DNA of 64,000 bases from G963662905 sp963676725 (GTDB lineage Bacteria; Bacteroidota; Bacteroidia; Bacteroidales; WRLA01): contig OY781463.1 in NCBI GenBank assembly GCA_963676725.1, positions 62,001 to 126,000 on the forward strand, read 5' to 3'. Under the pieces are notes generated by a model, which saw only the letters and a program-made list of their open reading frames with translations, did no database searches and was not told the origin of the DNA. The translations under genes were made by a program, and so were the position numbers. Positions 10,724 to 19,875 of this stretch are shown piece after piece (the stretch's first letter is position 1; the number at the start of each line of letters is the position of its first letter).

Positions 10724-13700
10724 TTATTTAATAATCAGTTTTTCTGTGCGAATTTTACCACTGTTCATATCACGCATCTGTACAAGATAAACTCCTGATT
10801 CCAGTGCGCTGATATTGATTGCGTTATTGCTCTGGTGGATATTTTCTGTATAAACTGTTTCTCCAACAATATTATAAATGTGGATCTCCGCATTTTCCAG
10901 AGTTGTAGAAATAAAGAGTTGGTCTTTGGCAGGATTTGGATACATGCTGAAAGCATTTGCATCCAGTTCATCAATGCCTGTATTTAGGACAACCTCAATA
11001 TAGTCTGTTTTTGTCTCTGTATCGCTGCCGTTTTCGTTCGTAACGGTTAAAGTTACAGAATACACACCTAGATCGTTATACGTAACAATTGGGTTTTGCT
11101 CGGTAGATGTTGCAGGTTCACCACCTTCAAATGTCCATTCCCAACTTGTTGGGTTTCCAAGAGAAAGATCGGTGAACTGAAGCTCATGACCTTGACGAAC
11201 AACAGTTGTGTCTGCTTTGAAATCGGCTATTGGGAAAACGAAAACACATCCTTCACCGGGAGTAGCCCAAATAGTATCACCAACTGTATTTACAGCTGCA
11301 AACTCTGTACTTGCTGCCCAGCTTTCTGCTAATGCATTATCATCGTTTGGATTGCAAAGTGTTAATGAAGGACCGTCTCCGTCGCAAGCAACAGGCCAAG
11401 GCGCAACATCTAAGAACTCAACCGAGTCAATACTCACACCTGCAGCATCTTTCAGAAGGAGCAGCTCTCCGCTGTTCTTCAATCCGCCTTCTGTCCATTG
11501 CAATGATTCTACACCAAATGTATTGGTCATCGCTGCTGAACTTTTTGCAACAAGTACATAAGCCCCGCTGCTGAGGTCGTACGATGGGAAGACGAATACA
11601 ATACCTGCTTCAAAATAGAAGCCTTCCAAATTAACAGCATCTGCACTATTATTATAGATTTCGATGAATTCTAAAGAATCATCACCTTCTTCCGGTGGGT
11701 TGTACATAATTTCAGTAATCACAAGTTCTGCTCCACTAGGCTCAGGACGAACCGTAATATAAGCTTCCTTGAGCATTACATCAGAACCAAAATCGTTGGT
11801 TGCTGTAAGTTCAACACTATAAACGCCAGGTGTGTTGTACACTACTGTTGGGTTTTCTTCTGTCGAAGTTGCAGGTTCACCACCTTCAAATGACCAGCTC
11901 CAGCTTGTTGGGTCATAAAGTGAAAGATCAGTAAACTGAACGCTGCCACCTACCATAATGTCTGTCATATCGGCTTCAAAATCAGCAGCTGGTGGAGGAG
12001 GTGTGTTCGATACAATGATATAATCTTCAACTAATTTTGTGTCCGATCCGCCGGCATTGGTTACAGTAAGGCTTACGTTGTATGTGCCTTCGGTTTCATA
12101 AACAATAGTTGGGTTCTGCTCTGTTGATGTTGCAGGTGTTCCGCCTTCAAATTCCCAGAGCCATTCTGTTGGTTCGCCGCTCGACATATCAGTAAATGCT
12201 ACATCACCACCAATTTCAACAACAGTAATATCTGAAGTGAAATCAGCCAATGGTAATAAAGAACAACCAGCGCCTGGGGTAGCCCAAATGCTGTCGCCTT
12301 CTGTATTAATTGCTGCTAGTTCAACGGAAGCTGACCAGTTTGTTGCAATTGCATTGTCTAAAGAAGGATCGCAGAATGTAAGTGATGGACCATCACCATC
12401 AGGAGATGTTGGCCAGTCTCCGCCATCATCAAAGGCAACAGTGTCTGCTATGACGTTAAAACGGTCGTTCAATTGAAGAAGTTCGCCGCCATTACTGAGG
12501 CCGCCGTCAGTCCATTCGTATGCAGTAACACCAAAGGTGCTGTTCATTGCTGCCGCATTTTTTGCGATAAGCATAAATTCACCGGCATTAATGGTTACTT
12601 CAGGGAATACAAACTCAATACCTTCTGCAAAATACCAATCGCGTAGGTTTACATCGTTTGTTCCATTGTTGTAGATTTCAATAAATTCTAATGAATCATC
12701 ACCGCTTTCCGGTGGGTTGTACATGATTTCTGTGATCACGATATCAGCGTCAACTGGATCTTCAACAGTAATGTATCCTGTAACACATTTGGTGTCATCA
12801 CCAAAATCATTGGTAACTACAAGACAAACATCATAAACTCCTGGAGTATTATACTGAATGCCTGTTGGGTGTTGTTCTGTGGATGTTCCTTGTGTTGAGC
12901 CTTGAAGTGTCCAGCTCCATGTATGAGGATCTCCTTGCGACATATCATAAAAATCAACGCTTGATCCGGTAAGGATTGTTGTTGCACTTGCGTCAAAGTT
13001 GGCAATAGGAGGGTCAGTCCATGGATCACATCCTGTACCTGGTGTTGCCCAGATTGAATCGTTATCTGCATTTACAAATTGGAAAAATGTTGAAGCGGAC
13101 CAATTTGTTCCATCATTATTATCTAGGTCAGGATCACAAAATGCCAATGAAGGGCCGTCTCCATCCGGAGTTGTAGGCCATGGTGCAGCGTCATCATATT
13201 CTACATAAGCTACTGTTTGGCGCATATTATCTCTTATGCTGATATCCTCACCGCCATTTGAAAGTCCACCGCTTGTCCATTCGTATGCAGTAACGCCAAA
13301 GGAATGCAACATCACCAAACTATCAACAGCAACAAGCATAAAACCACCTGCTGCTAAATCTGCTCCGGCAGGAAAAATAAACTCAACGCCTTCGCCAAAG
13401 AAATAGTTCTCTAAATTTGCTGAAGCGCTTCCATTATTATAAATTTCTATAAATTCGAGTGAATCAGTTCCGCCTTCCGGTGGGTTATACATGATTTCTG
13501 TAATCACCAATGAAGGAATAGCAGGGAAGCTGTTGAATTCCAGTGTCTGAGCTGTTTCATCAGGAACAGTAAACTGGAAGTTTCCGGCAACCCATTCGTG
13601 GTCTTGGTCGTTAAAACCCCATTCCCAAGTGTTTCCACCACCATCAGAAATCAGGTTTTGCTGTGTTGTCCAAATATGGTCGCCAGCAGTAACATCACCA

Positions 13701-14941
13701 TGTGTTCCGTCATCATAAAAATCGCTGTGTTCTGCTCCGCCGTTCCAAGATGGGTCATAGTTTCCGTCAGCATCCCAGCTGCCTTTTAGGTAAAAAGCAG
13801 TGAATGTTTGGTTCTGTGAATCGTCAATAATAAAAGTAACTAAAGCTGATGGATTACCGGGTGCTGTAGTTGAAATGCCATTGTTCGACATATCATAATA
13901 GAATGTAATTGGTGTGGCTCCGTCGGAATAGAATCCTTGGTTTCCACTTGTACTTTGATTCCAGTTGTGGTTTAAAGTAATTTTATATTCCCAAGAACCA
14001 AGAGGGATTGTAGCAAACTGGATTTCAAAAATATCATCACCATCAGCATCTGTCATTTCGCCGTTCATATTGTCCGGAGCCCAGTTTGAGCCAAGGCCCA
14101 TAGCCTCGAAGAAGCTGCCAGCAAGAACCGGATTTGTGTGTGTAACAAAATTGTCGGTTGTGTTGGCACGCCATGTAACATCAGTAGCTGCAGCAAGGTC
14201 AATAATTTGGTTATCAGGATCTGGATACCAGTTTCCATCATTCACTAGTTTGTATTCATGAGTGCCGGCAGCAAGGTTCTTTGTAAGAACAGCAACACCA
14301 TTGGCATTCATTGCCATTTGATAAGCGGGGTCGTTTCCGCTCCAGGCATTAAATGAGCCAGCAATAAAGGCGTTTAGTGGTTCTACACCGGCAACATAAA
14401 TGCTATCTACTTCCCATGTTGCAGCACCGGCAGTTGTGCTGGTGTATTTAAAAGCAATATAGGTTGTTGCTCCTGCATAGGCATCAATATTCACTGTACC
14501 GGCATCAATAAAATCCCAGCTACCTGTGGCTGGAAAAGTGAACTGAGCCGTAAGATCGTTCCATGTTCCGCTAGTATTTGGATCGCTTATGCCATCATAA
14601 TCGTTGGATACAAGAACAGATAAGCCGTTATTGTCTTCGTAATTCCGGGCATGAGTAAACTGCAAAGTGATATCGCTATATCCACTGCAATCAATGGAAT
14701 TTGTAATCAGCCAATCTTCATTGTCTTGGGCACCGCCGCTATAACCACTCATTTTAGCGCAGCCTGCAGGCGTACCATAGGTTGCATAAACCCATACTTC
14801 TGCTCCAACAACAGATTGCTGGGTTGTTGCGCCCAAATCTGCATCAAACCCTTCCAGGTAAATCTCGCTTTGTGCATTCAATCCGTTCTGGAAAACCAGA
14901 GCGAAAAAAGCGCTTAGAATTAGTAAAGTAAATTTTCTCAT
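10724..14941 (-). CDS. Lamin-tail-domain/PKD surface protein with T9SS sorting domain
   Basis: 1405 aa. Signal peptide 1-24. Residues ~26-187 form a choice-of-anchor J/MAM-like domain (DNEDWLITNSIDCSGYSD...ATWEVDSIYV). Residues ~190-350 hold two starch-binding-like segments (FIAGSFNAWSG and LGSWEYKITLNHNW), similar to CBM48/X25-type beta sandwiches. Three LTDs follow, each starting ITEIMYNPPE, with four PKD domains; one PKD (FEADMTDIMVGGSVQF) has no LTD of its own. The C-terminus (SMYPNPAKDQ...TEKLIIK) is a type A T9SS sorting domain. It is a paralogue of the six-module gene at 3830-8743. A TAnnTTTG box (14988-14995) lies upstream. Probably a cell-surface structural or binding protein; no enzyme domain is visible. 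Confidence 0.8.
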   Translation of the reverse strand: MRKFTLLILSAFFALVFQNGLNAQSEIYLEGFDADLGATTQQSVVGAEVWVYATYGTPAGCAKMSGYSGGAQDNEDWLITNSIDCSGYSDITLQFTHARNYEDNNGLSVLVSNDYDGISDPNTSGTWNDLTAQFTFPATGSWDFIDAGTVNIDAYAGATTYIAFKYTSTTAGAATWEVDSIYVAGVEPLNAFIAGSFNAWSGNDPAYQMAMNANGVAVLTKNLAAGTHEYKLVNDGNWYPDPDNQIIDLAAATDVTWRANTTDNFVTHTNPVLAGSFFEAMGLGSNWAPDNMNGEMTDADGDDIFEIQFATIPLGSWEYKITLNHNWNQSTSGNQGFYSDGATPITFYYDMSNNGISTTAPGNPSALVTFIIDDSQNQTFTAFYLKGSWDADGNYDPSWNGGAEHSDFYDDGTHGDVTAGDHIWTTQQNLISDGGGNTWEWGFNDQDHEWVAGNFQFTVPDETAQTLEFNSFPAIPSLVITEIMYNPPEGGTDSLEFIEIYNNGSASANLENYFFGEGVEFIFPAGADLAAGGFMLVAVDSLVMLHSFGVTAYEWTSGGLSNGGEDISIRDNMRQTVAYVEYDDAAPWPTTPDGDGPSLAFCDPDLDNNDGTNWSASTFFQFVNADNDSIWATPGTGCDPWTDPPIANFDASATTILTGSSVDFYDMSQGDPHTWSWTLQGSTQGTSTEQHPTGIQYNTPGVYDVCLVVTNDFGDDTKCVTGYITVEDPVDADIVITEIMYNPPESGDDSLEFIEIYNNGTNDVNLRDWYFAEGIEFVFPEVTINAGEFMLIAKNAAAMNSTFGVTAYEWTDGGLSNGGELLQLNDRFNVIADTVAFDDGGDWPTSPDGDGPSLTFCDPSLDNAIATNWSASVELAAINTEGDSIWATPGAGCSLLPLADFTSDITVVEIGGDVAFTDMSSGEPTEWLWEFEGGTPATSTEQNPTIVYETEGTYNVSLTVTNAGGSDTKLVEDYIIVSNTPPPPAADFEADMTDIMVGGSVQFTDLSLYDPTSWSWSFEGGEPATSTEENPTVVYNTPGVYSVELTATNDFGSDVMLKEAYITVRPEPSGAELVITEIMYNPPEEGDDSLEFIEIYNNSADAVNLEGFYFEAGIVFVFPSYDLSSGAYVLVAKSSAAMTNTFGVESLQWTEGGLKNSGELLLLKDAAGVSIDSVEFLDVAPWPVACDGDGPSLTLCNPNDDNALAESWAASTEFAAVNTVGDTIWATPGEGCVFVFPIADFKADTTVVRQGHELQFTDLSLGNPTSWEWTFEGGEPATSTEQNPIVTYNDLGVYSVTLTVTNENGSDTETKTDYIEVVLNTGIDELDANAFSMYPNPAKDQLFISTTLENAEIHIYNIVGETVYTENIHQSNNAINISALESGVYLVQMRDMNSGKIRTEKLIIK

Positions 14942-14987
14942 AATAATTTGTTTAAGTTTATTGTTTCAATCAAAAAAAGAGGGGACA

Positions 14988-14995
14988 CAAAAGTA
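14988..14995 (-). promoter_or_regulatory. Predicted -7 promoter box for the 1405-aa gene
   Basis: Minus strand reads TACTTTTG, an exact TAnnTTTG Bacteroidota -7 element, about 45 nt before the start codon. No convincing -33 TTTG is seen. Confidence 0.35.
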
Positions 14996-15094
14996 CTTGA
15001 AACAAGGGTATTTTTGTGCTAAATATTATTAAATTATAGTTAAAAAACGAATTATTTTTTAAAATTAGCCAAATTTTTCCAAAAAAACGAATAT

Positions 15095-15127
15095 AAAAAA
15101 AGGGCACCAAAAGTACCCTTTTTTTTA
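15095..15127 (-). terminator. Intrinsic terminator after dnaK
   Basis: Stem AAAAAGGGcAC / GTaCCCTTTTT with one mismatch and A/T runs on both sides, so it may work in both directions. It lies 15 nt beyond the dnaK stop. Confidence 0.7.
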
Positions 15128-15141
15128 TTAAAAATCCAGAA

Positions 15142-17058
15142 TTATTTTACTTCTTCAAAATCAGCGTCTTCAACTTCGCTGTCGCCGCCTTTTTGTTGGC
15201 CGCCTGCTTGCTGCCCGCCATTGGCGCCGGGATCAGCATTTGGAGCGCCTTGTTGTTGTCCGTCCTGATACATTTGCTGGCTTGCTTGTTGCCATATTGC
15301 ATTCAATTTTTCCATTGCTGCGTCAATAGCAGCGATGTCTTTGCTTGCATGTGCTTTTTTCAGCTCGTCTTTTGCGCTTTCAATTTCAGCTTTTTTGTCA
15401 GCTGGCAATTTATCGCCATATTCTTTTAGCTGTTTCTCGGTTTGGAAAACAAGAGCGTCGGCTTGATTGATTTTATCAATTTCCTCGCGCATTTTTTTGT
15501 CGGCTTCGGCATTTGCGTCGGCTTCATTTTTCATTTTCTTGATTTCTTCTTCCGAAAGTCCACTAGAAGCTTCAATGCGAATATTTTGAGATTTTCCTGT
15601 CGCTTTATCCTTTGCGCTCACATTTAAAATTCCGTTGGCATCAATATCGAAAGTTACTTCTACTTGAGGAACTCCGCGTGGTGCCGGTGGGATGCCGTCG
15701 AGATGGAAACGTCCGATGCTTTTGTTTTGGTTAGCCATTGGGCGTTCGCCTTGCAGGATATGGATTTCAACCGTTGTTTGATTGTCTGCGGCAGTGGAAA
15801 ATGTTTCCGATTTTTTCGTTGGAATGGTAGTGTTTGCTTCAATCAGCTTGGTTAATACGCCGCCGAGAGTTTCGATTCCCAATGATAATGGAGTAACATC
15901 AAGCAGAAGAACATCTTTTACTTCTCCTGTAAGCACACCGCCTTGAATTGCAGCACCAATTGCAACAACTTCATCAGGGTTTACACCTTTCGAAGGAGCT
16001 TTGCCAAAGAAATCGGTAACTACTTTTTGGATGGCAGGGATTCTTGTGGAGCCTCCCACGAGAATTACTTCGTCAACATCAGCAGCAGTCATTTTTGCAT
16101 CCTGAAGGGCCAAGCGGCATGGTTCGATGGTTTTTTGAACCAAAGTGTCTACCAATTGCTCAAATTTAGCCCTGGACAGTTTGCGAACAAGGTGTTTTGG
16201 AATACCATCAACGGGCATAATATATGGCAGGTTGATTTCAGTTTCTGAAGAACTTGAAAGCTCAATTTTTGCTTTTTCTGCTGCTTCTTTTAAGCGCTGA
16301 AGAGCCATTGGGTCTTGCAAGAGATTGATTCCTTCATCTTTTTTGAATTCATCGGCAAGCCAGTCAATAATAGCTTGATCAAAATCATCGCCACCTAAGT
16401 GTGTGTCGCCATTGGTTGATTTTACTTCAAAAACACCATCGCCAAGTTCCAGGATGGAGATATCAAAAGTACCACCACCAAGGTCATAAACGGCAATTTT
16501 AATATCCTTATCGCGCTTATCAAGGCCATAAGCCAGTGAAGCAGCTGTAGGTTCGTTAATAATACGGCGAACTTTTAGTCCGGCAATTTCACCGGCTTCT
16601 TTTGTCGCTTGACGCTGACTGTCGCTAAAATAAGCAGGAACAGTAATAACTGCTTCGTTCACTTCTTGTCCAAGATAATCTTCAGCAGTTTTCTTCATTT
16701 TTTGAAGAACCATTGCAGAGATTTCCTGAGGGGTATATTTTCTATCGTCGATTTGTACGCGTGGTGTGTCATTATCCCCGCGAACTACTTTATAAGGTAC
16801 ACGTGAGATTTCTTTTGATGTTTGGGCAAATGTTTCTCCCATAAATCGTTTGATGGAAGAAATGGTTTTTTGAGGATTTGTAATGGCTTGACGTTTCGCA
16901 GGATCACCTACTTTGCGTTCGCCATTTTCAGTAAATGCAACAATTGAAGGGGTTGTTCTGCGTCCTTCGCTGTTAGGAATTACAACCGGCTCGTTGCCTT
17001 CCATTACGGCAACACAAGAGTTCGTGGTTCCTAAGTCAATACCTATAATTTTTCCCAT
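15142..17058 (-). CDS. dnaK: Molecular chaperone DnaK (Hsp70)
   Basis: 638 aa, normal length. ATP-dependent cytosolic chaperone that binds exposed hydrophobic stretches and cycles with DnaJ and GrpE. Seen: the N-terminal GIDLGTTNSCVAVMEG phosphate loop, VYDLGGGTFDISILE near residue 193, the VGGSTRIP segment near 335, the interdomain linker DVLLLDVTPLSLGIE, and a substrate-binding domain with the LEANTTIP-type loop. The tail is Gln/Gly-rich (QQMYQDGQQQG) and ends EVEDADFEEVK, close to the EEVD-like tail of bacterial DnaK. No dnaJ or grpE is adjacent, so it is a single-gene unit with its own terminator. Confidence 0.98.
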   Translation of the reverse strand: MGKIIGIDLGTTNSCVAVMEGNEPVVIPNSEGRRTTPSIVAFTENGERKVGDPAKRQAITNPQKTISSIKRFMGETFAQTSKEISRVPYKVVRGDNDTPRVQIDDRKYTPQEISAMVLQKMKKTAEDYLGQEVNEAVITVPAYFSDSQRQATKEAGEIAGLKVRRIINEPTAASLAYGLDKRDKDIKIAVYDLGGGTFDISILELGDGVFEVKSTNGDTHLGGDDFDQAIIDWLADEFKKDEGINLLQDPMALQRLKEAAEKAKIELSSSSETEINLPYIMPVDGIPKHLVRKLSRAKFEQLVDTLVQKTIEPCRLALQDAKMTAADVDEVILVGGSTRIPAIQKVVTDFFGKAPSKGVNPDEVVAIGAAIQGGVLTGEVKDVLLLDVTPLSLGIETLGGVLTKLIEANTTIPTKKSETFSTAADNQTTVEIHILQGERPMANQNKSIGRFHLDGIPPAPRGVPQVEVTFDIDANGILNVSAKDKATGKSQNIRIEASSGLSEEEIKKMKNEADANAEADKKMREEIDKINQADALVFQTEKQLKEYGDKLPADKKAEIESAKDELKKAHASKDIAAIDAAMEKLNAIWQQASQQMYQDGQQQGAPNADPGANGGQQAGGQQKGGDSEVEDADFEEVK

Positions 17059-17400
17059 TGCTTTATTAAAATTTTATGTGTTCAACTTTTATTTAATTCA
17101 AATGATTGTGCTGAACACTTTTCAATCTTTATGCCAAAGCTTTGCGTAGGAGGGCTATTGTTGTTTGATCCGTCCTGTAAAAACGTATTATTTATTGTAA
17201 TAAGCTTATTGTCAGTTAAATATATTTTCTTAAATGAAGGAACATCTTCCCTGTCGATGCTCTAAAACACCGCTGACAAAAAGGCAGTTTTAAAGTAATA
17301 TAGTGTTTCGCGCTCTGCCAATGCAGCTTTTTACTGAAGTGAAGGCATAAAAAAAGCAGCCAAAATATTCCGGCTGCTTCATCTATATTTTACGGATTTT
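17059..17400. other. Intergenic region upstream of dnaK
   Basis: 342 bp without a gene. It holds the dnaK leader and, at its far end, the terminator of the neighbouring lipoprotein gene (17350-17380). I looked for a CIRCE-type inverted repeat (TTAGCACTC-N9-GAGTGCTAA) and saw none. Confidence 0.5.
17350..17380 (-). terminator. Intrinsic terminator after the lipoprotein gene
   Basis: Perfect AAGCAGCC / GGCTGCTT stem followed by T7 in the minus direction, 20 nt past the stop at 17401. Confidence 0.75.
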
Positions 17401-18417
17401 TTATTGTGGGTTAATAAAACCTCGTGTTGTATGGGTCTTTAAATTTGTGTAGATTTCAGGATGTAAGCCGTAGTTTCTACTAATAATATATCGACTGCTA
17501 AAGAGGCCTAAGCCATTTTCGATATTGGTATACTGTGGCCTGTCTTGAATCAAACTCCCACTGGGTTGGTTGAGGTCAACGTAGGTGCTGAATTCATCAG
17601 AGGCTGCTCCTATTATCAAATCTATTTTATTGGCAATACGATGTACATTTAGATTGTCCGGAATGGTGTTTTCAACAAAGAGATAAAAATCCATCCCACG
17701 ATAAATATATTCAATATCTTCACCGCCTTCAATACTTGTGACTGTACGTGAGCCCAAATTCCAATCAATATATTTTGCAGTTGTATCGCCTCCCGGAATG
17801 ACATCATAATAATGGAAACGGTAGGTGACATCATAAAGCCTGCCATTATTGCCCGAAATCAATAGAACACTGCTTGTTGCTTCCGTGTATTTAAAATTAA
17901 TTAAAGGGTTATAAGGATTGTATAAAGGCTTCTTGATTGTAGGATCTCCAACTAATGGGGTGATTGAAGTAATTTCCTTATTCGTTGCAGCATTTACAAT
18001 ATGAAGTTTGTAATAATATTCAGAGTACAAAGTGTCGATTGTAGAAGCATAAACAATTTGGTTTGGATAATAAAAGGTGCCTTCTTCTTTATCGCTTACC
18101 AATGTTGTGTCGAATTTGAAAACCCTGCCTGTTGGAATGAGATTCACACCCTGAAGGTTAAGCTCCTCAATTTTTACAGACATATTCTCGGGATTATAAT
18201 AGCTCGAATCTGGTATTTGTGCCATCTGTAGTGCATTTCCTTCCCCAAGAAAGGCCTTATTTAATTTTATGTATTGGGTTTTCTGGCTTTGATCCAGAAC
18301 TCCATAAACAACTGTGATGTCTTTCCATTCACCATCAACATCCAAATCTGTAGAGCATGCATTCCATAAAAGCAGGAAGCTTGCAAATATAGCCGTAATT
18401 AATCCATTCTTTCTCAT
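17401..18417 (-). CDS. Predicted lipoprotein, DUF4249-like
   Basis: 338 aa from MRKNGLITAIF. A type II signal peptide with lipobox-like LLLWNAC (Cys near residue 21) predicts a lipid-anchored protein. The body begins DLDVDGEWKDITVVYGVLDQSQKTQYIKLNKAFLG..., which recalls the DUF4249 group of Bacteroidota outer-membrane lipoproteins: an N-terminal beta-sandwich with adhesion/extracellular-matrix-like strands. This assignment is by pattern only. The start is uncertain: an in-frame ATG lies 8 codons upstream, but that stretch overlaps a TAnnTTTG promoter box. No operon partner. Confidence 0.6.
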   Translation of the reverse strand: MRKNGLITAIFASFLLLWNACSTDLDVDGEWKDITVVYGVLDQSQKTQYIKLNKAFLGEGNALQMAQIPDSSYYNPENMSVKIEELNLQGVNLIPTGRVFKFDTTLVSDKEEGTFYYPNQIVYASTIDTLYSEYYYKLHIVNAATNKEITSITPLVGDPTIKKPLYNPYNPLINFKYTEATSSVLLISGNNGRLYDVTYRFHYYDVIPGGDTTAKYIDWNLGSRTVTSIEGGEDIEYIYRGMDFYLFVENTIPDNLNVHRIANKIDLIIGAASDEFSTYVDLNQPSGSLIQDRPQYTNIENGLGLFSSRYIISRNYGLHPEIYTNLKTHTTRGFINPQ

Positions 18418-18422
18418 GGCTG

Positions 18423-18430
18423 CAAAGATA
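18423..18430 (-). promoter_or_regulatory. Predicted -7 box directly before the lipoprotein gene
   Basis: Minus strand reads TATCTTTG and ends 5 nt before the chosen ATG, so transcription would begin at about the start codon (leaderless). No clear -33 motif. Confidence 0.3.
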
Positions 18431-18617
18431 TACATAAACATTAAAATCCTGTATCAGAGACTTAAAAAAAAGGCAGCATTTTTTTTCTAATCCCCAATGG
18501 GATGAATTATCAAGGAGATTGCTTTGATCCCTCCAATAAATTTATTCATTGGAACGATGTGGGGAAAGGCACGGATTTGCAGAAAAATTTGGCCTGAAAA
18601 GAAGCCTTTAAATGGAG

Positions 18618-18922
18618 GCTAAGCACAGTCGGTGGCTGAGGCCCTCGAAGCTATTAATTCGTAGGGAAATATAATTGGGGCGCTTCGAGAACCTTACTTC
18701 GAGTTCCTCAGCACATTTAGACAAGCTCAATGCATCGTATCGCAGCGACCGGTTACTGCTGAGCACGGTGGGTGGCTGAGGCCCTCGAAGCCACTATATA
18801 GAAGGGTGATATGGTAGGGCGCTTCGAGAACCTCAGCGACCAGTTATTACTGAGTACGATGGGTGGCTGAGGCCCTCGAAGCCATTAATTCGTAGGGAAA
18901 TATAATTGGGGCGCTTCGAGAA
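18618..18922. repeat. Dispersed inverted-repeat element, copy A
   Basis: Three units of the type GGGTGGCTGAGGCCCTCGAAGC, about 25 nt, then GCGCTTCGAGAACCTCAGCGACC. The two halves are imperfect inverted repeats of about 21 bp with three mismatches, so each unit can fold into a long hairpin. A segment containing GACAAGCTCAATGCATCG lies between units. The same sequence recurs at 30516-30741, showing that the element is dispersed. No reading frame is conserved. Confidence 0.75.
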
Positions 18923-18971
18923 TCGATAGAAACAAAGTACTCAAAACCACAAATCGAAATGTGCTGAATTG

Positions 18972-19006
18972 TTTGCTGCTGAGTTTAAAGGCTTTTTGTA
19001 CTTTTG
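18972..19006 (+). promoter_or_regulatory. Predicted promoter of the panB operon
   Basis: TTTG at 18972-18975 and TACTTTTG (TAnnTTTG) at 18999-19006, spacing 23 nt, which is slightly long. The leader would be about 35 nt. Confidence 0.45.
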
Positions 19007-19048
19007 CTGCATCAATAAGAGGATTATTTATTTTATACCTTAATTGTT

Positions 19049-19870
19049 ATGTCGACCTATTCAAATCCAAATTATAAAAAGATAACCACCCATGTTCTTC
19101 AGGAAATGAAGTTAAAGGGGGAGAAAATTGCCATGTTGACCGCCTATGATTTTTCTATGGCCGGCCTCTTGGACGATTCCGGTATTGATGTGATCCTAGT
19201 TGGTGATTCTGCCAGTAATGTAATGGCAGGGCATCGAACAACCTTGCCCATTACCCTCGATGAGATGATTTATCATGCTAGTTCTGTAATGCGCGCAGTA
19301 TCACGCGCTTTGGTGGTTGTTGATCTTCCTTTTGGAACCTACCAGGGCAATTCTAAAGAAGCATTGAATTCTGCAATTCGCATCATGAAAGAATCAGGAG
19401 GTAATGCCATAAAAATGGAAGGCGGCAGGGAAATTATTGAATCCGTGAATCGCATCCTTTCTGCGGGAATCCCTGTAATGGGCCATCTTGGGCTTACGCC
19501 ACAATCCATTCATAAGTTTGGAACCTATGTGGTTCGAGCCACTGAAGATGATGAAGCAAAAAAACTGATTGAAGATGCACACCTCCTCGAAGAAGCGGGC
19601 TGCTTTGGATTGGTGCTCGAAAAAATTCCTGCACGTTTGGCTGAGGATGTTGCTTCCAGCCTGAAAATCCCTGTAATCGGGATTGGTGCAGGTTGTCATG
19701 TCGATGGACAGGTTCTGGTGCTGCACGATATGCTTGGCATTACCCAGAAGTTTTCGCCACGTTTTTTAAGGCGCTACCATAATCTGAGCGAAGAAATCAG
19801 GGGATCCGTGCGTTCCTATATTAAAGATGTGAAGACGCACGATTTTCCAAATGAACGCGAGCAGTATTAA
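19049..19870 (+). CDS. panB: 3-methyl-2-oxobutanoate hydroxymethyltransferase
   Basis: 273 aa, typical length. It transfers a hydroxymethyl group from 5,10-methylene-tetrahydrofolate to 2-oxoisovalerate, making ketopantoate, the first committed step of pantothenate/CoA synthesis in the cytosol. Seen: MLTAYDFSMAGLLDDSG, VGDS with Asp53, VVVDLPFGTYQ with Asp92 and IKMEGG with Glu124 (the Mg2+/substrate ligands of the family), and GLVLEKIP with Glu191, the usual catalytic glutamate. First gene of a three-gene unit; the next start is 5 nt downstream. panC and panD are not in the window. Confidence 0.97.
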   Translation: MSTYSNPNYKKITTHVLQEMKLKGEKIAMLTAYDFSMAGLLDDSGIDVILVGDSASNVMAGHRTTLPITLDEMIYHASSVMRAVSRALVVVDLPFGTYQGNSKEALNSAIRIMKESGGNAIKMEGGREIIESVNRILSAGIPVMGHLGLTPQSIHKFGTYVVRATEDDEAKKLIEDAHLLEEAGCFGLVLEKIPARLAEDVASSLKIPVIGIGAGCHVDGQVLVLHDMLGITQKFSPRFLRRYHNLSEEIRGSVRSYIKDVKTHDFPNEREQY

Positions 19871-19875
19871 TTACC

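Larger units (their letters stand above)
18418..19048. other. Divergent intergenic region with dispersed repeat
   Basis: About 630 bp without a gene, between the minus-strand lipoprotein gene and panB. Both divergent promoters are here. Most of the middle (18618-18922) is a non-coding inverted-repeat element described separately. Confidence 0.6.
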
